Shown: piece by piece, positions 1 through 5,913 of the stretch | How the letters are laid out: every line of letters begins with the position of its first letter | Numbering within the stretch: position 1 is the stretch's first letter | Source: Ignavibacteria bacterium UBA4661 | GTDB taxonomy: Bacteria; Bacteroidota; Ignavibacteria; Kapaibacteriales; UBA4661 | NCBI GenBank assembly: GCA_002405405.1 | Contig: DHLT01000114.1 | Location: 2,534 to 11,192 of the forward strand | Direction: 5' to 3' | Length of the DNA: 8,659 bases | The notes under the pieces: model-generated | What the model was told of the DNA's origin: nothing | What the model saw: only the letters and a program-made list of their open reading frames with translations | Databases searched by the model: none | Made by a program: the position numbers and the translations under genes

Positions 1-996
1 CAGTACTGTGCCGAAGACTAAAGGTTTGGCTCCCACTTGTCGCAAAGCTGAGCGAGAAACATTTGCGCCAACGCAAAAAAGAACAATATGTAAACCAATT
101 TTTGAACCAAGTGTGATCGACGAGGCAACTACTTGCATGGTTGCTTCAGGAATAATACCCCACATAGGAAGTGTAGTTCGCACACACGAAGCAAGAATAA
201 ACCCACCGATAAACCAAGGAATATCGATGCGATAGTTTGGCGAAGAAATATCATTATGATCGCTCGAATCTTTACGCTGTTTCTGCCACGAAAGAAAAAG
301 AGCCGTACACAAGGCAATCGGAAGAATCCACAGAGCACGGGCAAGTTTCATCGTAATGGCGATATTGAGAGCTTCTTTGCCATAGCGTTGCGCCGCACCT
401 ACCACCGAACTTGTATCATGAATCGCCAAAGCAGACCATGTACCAAATTGTTGTTGGGTCATATCAAGCAAACCACCGAAGAAAGGAAACAATACTAAGG
501 CAAGTCCATTTAAAATAAAGACCACACCCAGACCAATCGAAAACTCATCATCGTCGGCATGAATAATGGGAGCAAGTGCAGTCATCGCAGAAGCACCACA
601 AATTGCTGTACCAACAGCAATTAGATAACCAAACCGTGGTGACATCTTCAGAAGTCGCGCTAGAAAAATTCCTAAAAGAATAGTTCCACCAATAAAACCC
701 ATGGTTGTACCGATACCTGCAAAACTTACAGCAAGAATAACGCCGATATTTAACCCAAACCCTAATCCAATAACGCACCATTGCTGAAGTATTTTCGAGA
801 GTGAATTTGTGAAATTGGCGAGAGGATTACCTACCGAGAGTGCAAAAGCTAAACCACTGCACAAGGCGAGAGGCGGGCTACTCCATGGCGAGTAAGAAGA
901 TAGATATGCGGTAAGCAGCAGAGCAATCGCAATGATGCGGTCGGATGGCGAAAGAGAGGAACGATTTTGAAAGAAAGAAAGCAAGGAAGAAAGCAT
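1..996 (-). CDS. YeiH-family (UPF0324) putative sulfate exporter, C-terminus cut by window edge
   Basis: A polytopic inner-membrane protein of the YeiH/UPF0324 family (Pfam Cons_hypoth698), often named putative sulfate exporter; the substrate is not firmly established. Reading the minus strand from ATG 996-994 gives 332 codons with no stop to the window edge, close to the usual 330-350 residues, so only a short tail is missing. Family signatures are visible: GTAICGASAM at about residues 129-138, AIHDTSSVVGA around H193, and MKLAR at 216-220. The last part, with GANVSRSALRQVGAKPL, resembles the family's final helices. Many hydrophobic segments separated by short loops fit about ten membrane spans. 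No in-frame ATG was found in the roughly 85 bases upstream of 996, and no good Shine-Dalgarno precedes it. The LysR regulator (YeiE) known beside E. coli yeiH is not in view. The family is confident; sulfate export is only family-level annotation. Confidence 0.9.
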   Translation of the reverse strand, partial: MLSSLLSFFQNRSSLSPSDRIIAIALLLTAYLSSYSPWSSPPLALCSGLAFALSVGNPLANFTNSLSKILQQWCVIGLGFGLNIGVILAVSFAGIGTTMGFIGGTILLGIFLARLLKMSPRFGYLIAVGTAICGASAMTALAPIIHADDDEFSIGLGVVFILNGLALVLFPFFGGLLDMTQQQFGTWSALAIHDTSSVVGAAQRYGKEALNIAITMKLARALWILPIALCTALFLSWQKQRKDSSDHNDISSPNYRIDIPWFIGGFILASCVRTTLPMWGIIPEATMQVVASSITLGSKIGLHIVLFCVGANVSRSALRQVGAKPLVFGTVL

Positions 997-1156
997 AAAA
1001 AGGAAGAAGAAAAGAGCCGATGACCGTAAATTCGAGAAATCGCATAGGATAACCAAAAAGCAGTCGTAATTTGAGAACAACTTTTTTGTCGTTGCAAGAG
1101 AGTTTTATAGAAAACATTGTCCTACACATAAGAATTATCCACGAAAGGAAATATTA

Positions 1157-1543
1157 ATGAATGCTTTTTATGAACAGCTTGCACCACAAATTATGACAAA
1201 CCATAAGAAAGATCGATTTACCGACGATGGTTTTGGTATCACCATGCAAGATTTTACCCCAAACTACCAGGCGATACTTACCACGCTGTATCAACGCAAG
1301 AAATCAGTTTATGATTTGTGGTTGTACATGTGCCACTCACCCGACTTTACGCCCTTCGAGCATCATGTTGATTATTTTGCTGGAAAAGAGCCACTGAATC
1401 TCGATAAAAAATTTGGTGAGAGAACCCATGAGCAAAGACCTCCACCCGAATTGACGCGCAAAGTTGTGCTTGGTGTGCGAGGCGGAGCACTAACATCGAT
1501 GGTGTTTACAGCAGAAACAATTAAACGCCGACATCTCATTTGA
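1157..1543 (+). CDS. N-terminal half of an interrupted histidine-kinase-like protein
   Basis: A 128-residue reading frame with a good ribosome-binding site (AAAGGA, 7 bases before the ATG) that ends at TGA 1541-1543. The next frame (1556-2152) is in the same phase, with only four codons between the TGA and its ATG, so both are probably halves of one 331-residue protein. The body to about residue 95 is not recognised. Residues 100-125 (LTRKVVLGVRGGALTSM and the following basic helix) look like the dimerisation helix of a histidine kinase. However, no histidine sits where the phosphate acceptor would be; the matching positions are Leu-Gly. The gene diverges from the YeiH-like transporter over about 160 bases. 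Either it is a pseudogene, a sequencing error (one base, for example CGA to TGA), or a truly split protein. The kinase link rests mainly on the downstream half. Confidence 0.55.
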   Translation: MNAFYEQLAPQIMTNHKKDRFTDDGFGITMQDFTPNYQAILTTLYQRKKSVYDLWLYMCHSPDFTPFEHHVDYFAGKEPLNLDKKFGERTHEQRPPPELTRKVVLGVRGGALTSMVFTAETIKRRHLI

Positions 1544-1555
1544 AATACGGAGCGG

Positions 1556-2152
1556 ATGCAAAATTTTGTCCTTTTGGCGTACGATCATGCAAAAAAGATG
1601 CGCAATGCCGTAGTTAATATAGATATTCCAACGCGCACAGCGGACGGACGATTCAATGTGCACTCGATTATGGATTACATCAACAAATGGCAGGGTGGAG
1701 AGTATGATAGCGATGAGCACTCCATCCGCGTTCATGTACAATCAAATTTTCAAGGGAATATCTCGATACGATGCTTGGAGGCATCAGCTATTGATAGAAT
1801 TTTATACAATTATATCAATAAAGCAATTGGTTTTGCTGATTCGCAGAGTATTGTTCAGACGATATTTCTAGTGGGTGACCAAGAGCATCAATCTCTGCGC
1901 TGGGTGGTTGAAAATCGTATTTCTCATAATCACCAGCAGTGGCTCAAAGAGAATGTTGGGGAAACCCTGCACAAACTTTTTGAAGGGGGTATTATCACGC
2001 GAGGAGGCAATGGTTTGGGATTATCGAATTGTGTGGATTTTGTTTCTTCAGGTTATGGCATTACTGCGAAAAGAGCATTAGATGAGGGATACATTGGAGC
2101 AAAAGTGATTGATGATACCTATTATGCATGGTTTCATTGGAATATCGTGTAA
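1556..2152 (+). CDS. Histidine-kinase-like ATPase (HATPase) half, possibly separately translated
   Basis: A 198-residue frame in phase with the preceding 128-residue frame. It resembles a GHKL/histidine kinase ATP-binding domain. An N-box-like stretch lies at about residues 78-94 (DRILYNYINKAIGFAD, with the Mg-coordinating Asn), and a clear G2 box GNGLGL is followed by a helix at about residues 154-165. The G1 box is degenerate: VVENRIS replaces the usual D-x-G-x-G, so ATP binding may be altered. The N-terminal part (LLAYDHAKKMRNAVVNID) looks like the second dimerisation helix, which supports one original protein interrupted at 1541. A GGAG lies three bases before this ATG, so independent initiation is possible but tight. 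The stop precedes the DUF2805 gene by 23 bases. No response regulator is adjacent. It may act as an accessory ATPase rather than a classical kinase; function unknown. Confidence 0.6.
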   Translation: MQNFVLLAYDHAKKMRNAVVNIDIPTRTADGRFNVHSIMDYINKWQGGEYDSDEHSIRVHVQSNFQGNISIRCLEASAIDRILYNYINKAIGFADSQSIVQTIFLVGDQEHQSLRWVVENRISHNHQQWLKENVGETLHKLFEGGIITRGGNGLGLSNCVDFVSSGYGITAKRALDEGYIGAKVIDDTYYAWFHWNIV

Positions 2153-2175
2153 ATTATTTATTCAATGGTGATAGT

Positions 2176-2466
2176 ATGCCCGAAGGGAAAGGGAATTCAA
2201 ACTTTGTAACAAAGCACTATCCACAATTGCAGGAAAGCGATGTGCATCGCATTGTACAAATGGCATGGGAAGACCGTACAACATTCGATGCGATTTTTGA
2301 GCAATATGGTTTGCGGGAAAAAGAGGTAATTGAATTGATGCGACATGAGATGAAACGCTCAAGTTTTGAACATTGGCGCGAGCGCATGCGAGGGCGCGCT
2401 ACAAAGCATAAGCAACATCGCTCAGTCGAGATAACACGATTTAAGTCGCCAATGCAAAAACACTAA
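2176..2466 (+). CDS. DUF2805 / TIGR03643 family small protein
   Basis: A 96-residue protein of unknown function belonging to the DUF2805 (TIGR03643) family. The recognisable core is LQESDVHRIVQMAWEDRTTFDAI, then a turn, then GLREKEVIELMRHEMKRSSF, followed by HWRERMRGRATKH (about residues 18-78). This is close to the family pattern of AWEDRTPFEAI, LMRRELKPSSF and WR-R--GR-TKH. The middle resembles a helix-turn-helix, and the basic C-terminus would fit nucleic-acid binding, but that is inference. The frame is open back to ATG 2128, which would overlap the previous gene by 25 bases. ATG 2176 was chosen because family members are usually 70-95 residues and homology starts soon after it. It lies 33 bases before the transcarbamylase gene and is probably in the same transcript. 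No functional tie to arginine synthesis can be shown. Confidence 0.8.
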   Translation: MPEGKGNSNFVTKHYPQLQESDVHRIVQMAWEDRTTFDAIFEQYGLREKEVIELMRHEMKRSSFEHWRERMRGRATKHKQHRSVEITRFKSPMQKH

Positions 2467-2499
2467 TGGATTTATCAGCAACAATACTCAACGCAATCA

Positions 2500-3492
2500 A
2501 TGAAACAGTTTTTTTCCGTACATGATATAACGGATTTGCGGAGCACAATCGACCAAGCATTGCGCCTTAAAGCACACCCCTATGCCCATGATACAATTGG
2601 CAAACATAAAACGCTCGGTTTGCTGTTTTTTAACCCGAGTTTACGAACACGCCTAAGTTCGCAAAAGGCAGCACATAATCTTGGTATGGATTGCTTGGTA
2701 ATCAATGCCGGTACGGAAAGCTGGAAAATGGAATTTCGCGATGGTGCTGTCATGAATACCGACACGGTCGAGCATATCAAAGAAGGAGCGGCTGTGCTGG
2801 GTGAATACTGCGATATTATCGGTGTGCGAAGTTTTGCGGGCTTGACGGATAGAGATCAAGATGAGTGCGAAGAAGTACTGCATAGTGTACAACAGTACAG
2901 CGGTCGCCCAATCATCAGTTTGGAATCAGCGCTGCGCCATCCATTGCAATCCTTAGCTGATTGCATAACCATCGAAGAAATTCGTCAAAAAGAATCTGTT
3001 GACAAACCTAAGATTGTGCTGACATGGGCACCGCACCCCAAAGCACTACCGCAAGCAGTGCCAAATTCTTTTGCGGAATGGATGAATCGATCTGTTGAGG
3101 AATTAGGGTATGATTTTGTGATTACGCATCCGCCCGGTTATGAATTGTCAAAAGAATTTTCCGGTACAGCGCAGATTATCTACAACCAGCATGAAGCATT
3201 GGCAGATGCTGATGTTATTTATGTCAAAAATTGGTCAGCGTATGACCCGTATGGTGCAATACTGCCGGAGTACAATCCGCCACATGTTGAATGTCCTGCC
3301 GAGTGGACCATAACGCTCGATAAACTTACCCAAACGCGGAATGCTAAAGTATTGCACTTCTTGCCAACCCGTAGAAATGTCGAGATTGCCGATGATGTAT
3401 TGGATAGCCCGCATGCGACGGTCATTCAAGAAGCAGGGAATCGTGTCTTTGCTATGCAAACTGTTTTGTCCACCATGCTTTCAGCAAGTTGA
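2500..3492 (+). CDS. argF': N-acyl-L-ornithine transcarbamylase (N-succinyl/N-acetyl type)
   Basis: Transfers the carbamoyl group of carbamoyl phosphate to an N-acylated ornithine, giving N-acyl-citrulline in the acylated arginine pathway; cytosolic and expected to be trimeric. The 330-residue protein matches the Bacteroides SOTCase subfamily along its length. It has FFNPSLRTRLSSQKAA (43-58, carbamoyl phosphate loop), CDIIGVRSFAG (104-114), RHPLQSLAD (146-154), LTWAPHPKALPQAVPNSFAEWM (174-195), and HFLPTRRN (286-293, the equivalent of HCLP). The residue that sets acetyl versus succinyl preference (Glu92 in Xanthomonas AOTCase, Pro90 in Bacteroides SOTCase, from memory) is Val90 here. The carboxylated lysine of Xanthomonas AOTCase (RRNVK) is Glu295. 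The preferred acyl group therefore cannot be assigned, although overall likeness favours succinyl. ATG 2500 gives the family N-terminus. argB starts four bases after the TGA, implying translational coupling. Confidence 0.93.
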   Translation: MKQFFSVHDITDLRSTIDQALRLKAHPYAHDTIGKHKTLGLLFFNPSLRTRLSSQKAAHNLGMDCLVINAGTESWKMEFRDGAVMNTDTVEHIKEGAAVLGEYCDIIGVRSFAGLTDRDQDECEEVLHSVQQYSGRPIISLESALRHPLQSLADCITIEEIRQKESVDKPKIVLTWAPHPKALPQAVPNSFAEWMNRSVEELGYDFVITHPPGYELSKEFSGTAQIIYNQHEALADADVIYVKNWSAYDPYGAILPEYNPPHVECPAEWTITLDKLTQTRNAKVLHFLPTRRNVEIADDVLDSPHATVIQEAGNRVFAMQTVLSTMLSAS

Positions 3493-3496
3493 TACG

Positions 3497-4356
3497 ATGA
3501 AAAGGCGAGTTGTTATTATAAAAATCGGCGGCAATGTCGTAGATAATCCGCTCTTATTAGAGAGTGTTGCACGGAGAATAGCTCTTTTGTTGCATCCTTC
3601 ACAAACTTCATTTGATGGTGTTGTACTCGTGCATGGGGGGGGGGTGTTGCAACTGATATAAGCAAAAAACTTGGAGTTGAATCAACAATGGTGCAAGGCA
3701 GACGCATTACTTCAGAGCAAATGCGAGATATTTGCGTTATGGTGTACCGTGGATTGGTCAATACAGCGGTGGTGAGAGCTGTACAACAGTATGTACCAAG
3801 CACAAAAATAGTGTTAGGATTATCGGGTATCGACGGCAAATGTATTCGCTCCACTAAACGTCCGCCGATAGAAATTGATGGTGAGAGAGTTGATTTTGGT
3901 TTTGTGGGAGATGTGCAGGCTGTGCGAGCAGAGTTTTTTCGAGATATTCTTGCAAATCACGGTCTTCCTGTTGTAGCTCCTCTGACAATTACAGACGAAG
4001 GAGTCGTGCTTAACACCAACGCAGATACAATTGCACAGGAAATAGCCGTAGCACTATCTTCACTCTATGAGGTAGAATTGTGGTATTGTTTCGAGAAACG
4101 CGGTGTTTTGCAAGATGTGCAGGACGAAAATTCAATCATTGCCACCATAACACCAAGTGACTATGCATCATTGAAAGCCAAAGGAATTATTGCTCAAGGT
4201 ATGATTCCCAAGATCGAGAACTCCTTTCGTGCAATTGGTCGCGGAGTCCAGCGTGTACGGATATGTCATGCCAATGAAATTACTGCAACAGAGAATGCCC
4301 CATTCGGAACAATAATAACCGATAAACTATCAGCCAACAATGAAACCGACAATTGA
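3497..4356 (+). pseudogene. argB: N-acylglutamate kinase (NAGK), frameshifted in the glycine loop as given
   Basis: Phosphorylates N-acetyl- (or N-succinyl-) glutamate, the second step of acylated arginine synthesis; cytosolic amino-acid kinase fold. Frame 2 from ATG 3497 reads VVIIKIGGNVVDN (the KIGG ATP lysine motif) to VLVHGGG, then hits TAA at 3659-3661. The rest is in frame 1 from about 3646: VATDISKKLGVEST, VQGRRITSEQMRD, GLSGIDG, VGDVQAV, VVAPL, LNTNADTIAQEIA and QGMIPKIENS, ending at TGA 4356. The shift falls inside a run of ten G (3635-3644). Eleven G would give HGGGGVATDISKKLG, which aligns without gaps to the family HGGGPQIDELLKRLG and makes a normal 286-residue NAGK. All other motifs are intact, so decay is not advanced. 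A homopolymer miscall, slippage-based variation or a fresh mutation are all possible. It follows the transcarbamylase by four bases. Frame 1 alone from ATG 3688 would lack the ATP lysine. Confidence 0.9.
3635..3644 (+). repeat. G10 homopolymer tract at the argB frameshift
   Basis: Ten consecutive G residues follow the codon for the histidine of the HGGG substrate loop in argB. Eleven are needed to join the two argB frames. This is the longest G run I saw in the window, and such tracts are prone both to replication slippage and to base-calling error. Confidence 0.9.
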
Positions 4357-4368
4357 AATTTGGAATGT

Positions 4369-4420
4369 GAATTTATTTCCATAAATTCGCCCGCCTTATG
4401 TTGTTCACCCTATAACAACA
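4369..4420. repeat. Two short inverted repeats between argB and the exported-protein gene
   Basis: GAATTTA (4369-4375) pairs with TAAATTC (4382-4388) around a six-base loop. TGTTGTT (4399-4405) pairs with AACAACA (4414-4420) around an eight-base loop. Each stem is seven base pairs and neither is directly followed by a T run, so they are not clear intrinsic terminators. They could be operator-like sites or weak transcript hairpins. They lie in the 108-base gap after argB. Confidence 0.35.
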
Positions 4421-4464
4421 ATGCACCAAAACCACATTTTTTCTTTTTTCTCGGAGAACCGCAT

Positions 4465-4914
4465 ATGCGTTCCTTTTCTTCTTTAGCAGCACGAATTTTT
4501 TGTGTTGTAGCTCTTATAGCAGTGGCTTGCATGAATACAGCCTTCATGCCAAACCCTAAAGCTTCTGCGCCGCGGATGATGTCGAAAACCATGACAGTTA
4601 CCCCGCAATCTGACTTGGATTTTGTTCTGGTGAATGACACGGGATATCCCATCAAAAATGTCTATGTTGCACCACATTCAGCCGATGATTGGGGTACATC
4701 GATATACAATAAACGATTTGCATCCGGCGAATCAATTACGGTTAAATTTAGTCCAAAGAATACCATTAAAAACTACGACATAAAAGTAGAATGGTATGAA
4801 GAAGATGGCGGCGGATCAACAGTATGGGAAAAAGGATATGATTTGACACAAATCGAAACGATCACCTTGCGGTACAACAAGCAAACAGGCGTTACCTCTG
4901 CAATTATTAAGTAA
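4465..4914 (+). CDS. Small exported protein of unknown function, beta-rich body
   Basis: A 149-residue protein with an N-terminal export signal: basic start (MRSFSSLAAR), hydrophobic core at 11-22, then a low-complexity linker to about 48. Cys22 follows A-V-A, which is a poor lipobox, so a soluble periplasmic or secreted protein is as likely as a lipoprotein. The mature part (50-149) contains LVNDTGYPIKNVYVAPHSADDWG, then GESITVKF, NYDIKVEWYEEDGGG and a final pair of predicted strands. This resembles a widespread family of small secreted beta-sandwich domains with the pattern LVN-TG--I---Y-SP----DWG; members are often misnamed and have no proven role. ATG 4465 was chosen over the open frame from 4360 because a GGAG lies nine bases upstream and the signal peptide starts there. 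It lies 51 bases before the propeller gene, and both probably share the terminator at 5837-5868. Confidence 0.75.
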   Translation: MRSFSSLAARIFCVVALIAVACMNTAFMPNPKASAPRMMSKTMTVTPQSDLDFVLVNDTGYPIKNVYVAPHSADDWGTSIYNKRFASGESITVKFSPKNTIKNYDIKVEWYEEDGGGSTVWEKGYDLTQIETITLRYNKQTGVTSAIIK

Positions 4915-4938
4915 TAACTCACTTTTTTATTGAAGAAC

Positions 4939-4944
4939 TATAAT
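4939..4944 (+). promoter_or_regulatory. Possible -10 element (TATAAT) ahead of the propeller gene
   Basis: An exact TATAAT lies 21 bases before ATG 4966, and the overlapping TAATTCTG is close to the Bacteroidota -7 pattern TAnnTTTG. No good -35 is seen at the expected distance. A start near 4951 would leave a leader of about 15 bases carrying the AAGGA ribosome-binding site (4953-4957). Weak evidence; the gene may simply be read through from 4465. Confidence 0.25.
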
Positions 4945-4965
4945 TCTGTGATAAGGATCATACCC

Positions 4966-5793
4966 ATGAAAGCAATGATGTTGAGTAAGCGATTTGTGCA
5001 GATGAGTGTAGTAGTTGCCTTGTGCACCGTCATGGTGCTCGTTGGTGGTGCCACACTTTCTGCTCAGGTTTGGGAAAAAGTTGGTAATGATGGCGATTGG
5101 GCAAATACCGTTGATGGTACATATCTCGATGGATATTTGTATAGCATCGAAAAAGACGGAACCCTCTTTCGTACGGACAAAGCCGGCAAATATGAGCAGG
5201 TTGGTGAGAAAGGACTCATGAAAGATGTCAAGCTCATCTATGGTTTTGAAGGTATGCTCTATGCTGTAGAAAATGGTACATTGTATCGTGGTAATCCAAA
5301 ATCAGGCAAATGGGAGCAAATTGGTAAACAAGGTGATTGGGCAAATACCACAGCTTTGACAGGACTCAATGGTTGGTTGTATTCACTGGAAGAAGACGGT
5401 AGCGTGTATCAGTGCAATAAAAATACCGGCGCATATACTTTGCTTGGTGATAAAGGTTCATTCAAACATGCTGATGAATTTGAAGCAATGGATGGTTTCT
5501 TGTGGACGGTAGAACAAGGCACACTGTATAAAACGAATCCTAAAAATAGCCGTTGGGAGCGAGTTGGCAAAGACGGTGATTGGAGTAACACTGTATCGAT
5601 AGCATGCTCAAAAGGTTTTCTGTGGAGTATAGAAGCTGATGGTTCGCTATACAAAACCGACAAAAATGGGAACTACGAACAGGTAAGCGGAAAAACAAAC
5701 TTCAGCAAAGTTTCAGTGATGTTTGATTTTGATGGTCAGTTGTGCGTTATTGAAAATGGTACTTTGTATCGGATGAAAGTTGCGGGGCGTTAA
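4966..5793 (+). CDS. Exported six-repeat tectonin-like beta-propeller protein
   Basis: A 275-residue protein made of a signal peptide (hydrophobic core about 11-30, likely cleavage after LSA-33) and six repeats of 40-41 residues filling 35-275. Repeat starts are 35, 75, 115, 156, 196 and 236. Odd repeats carry W-E-x-[VI]-G-x-x-GDW-[AS]-NT and end E-x-DG-[ST]-[LV]-[FY]. Even repeats begin mostly with Y-E-Q-V and end E-[NQ]-GTLY. The alternation gives three two-blade modules of about 80 residues. This is the pattern of tectonin-type propellers, where six repeats close a six-bladed ring; known tectonins bind carbohydrates or lipopolysaccharide. A role in surface or glycan binding is inference. 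ATG 4966 was preferred to 4930 because AAGGA lies eight bases before it and the extra N-terminus would spoil the signal peptide. The strong terminator follows at 5837. Confidence 0.85.
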   Translation: MKAMMLSKRFVQMSVVVALCTVMVLVGGATLSAQVWEKVGNDGDWANTVDGTYLDGYLYSIEKDGTLFRTDKAGKYEQVGEKGLMKDVKLIYGFEGMLYAVENGTLYRGNPKSGKWEQIGKQGDWANTTALTGLNGWLYSLEEDGSVYQCNKNTGAYTLLGDKGSFKHADEFEAMDGFLWTVEQGTLYKTNPKNSRWERVGKDGDWSNTVSIACSKGFLWSIEADGSLYKTDKNGNYEQVSGKTNFSKVSVMFDFDGQLCVIENGTLYRMKVAGR

Positions 5794-5836
5794 GGTATCA
5801 GACGCGCGGGACAAAATCAATATAGAAAAGTAGAAG

Positions 5837-5868
5837 GCAGGGTATTGAAACAATATCCTGCTTTTTTT
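5837..5868 (+). terminator. Intrinsic terminator after the propeller gene
   Basis: An 11-base-pair stem with a single G-U pair (GCAGGGTATTG, 5837-5847, against CAATATCCTGC, 5851-5861) closes an AAA loop and is followed at once by seven T (5862-5868). It ends the plus-strand pair at 4465-5793. On the minus strand the same hairpin has no good T run, so it would be a weaker stop for the converging kinase gene. Confidence 0.88.
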
Positions 5869-5913
5869 ATTCTTGGTATAATTTATACCCAATGATACTA
5901 TCCTCCTTTTCGT

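Noticed and set aside
8..781. Several open frames on both strands (for example 133-498 plus and 548-781 minus)
   Set aside because: They are shadows of the YeiH-like gene on the minus strand, which reads without a stop from 996 to the edge and carries the family motifs.
1541..1543. TGA as selenocysteine or a reassigned codon
   Set aside because: TGA ends the intact transcarbamylase gene (3490-3492), and no hairpin resembling a selenocysteine element was seen after 1543.
2466..2525. A 19-codon frame starting at the TAATG overlap after the DUF2805 gene, a possible leader peptide
   Set aside because: No arginine-rich run, no hairpin and no ribosome-binding site; it overlaps the start of the transcarbamylase gene.
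5875..5889. Palindrome GGTATA-ATT-TATACC as a terminator for the sensor kinase gene
   Set aside because: The stem is only six AT-rich pairs and no T run follows on the minus strand; too weak to call.
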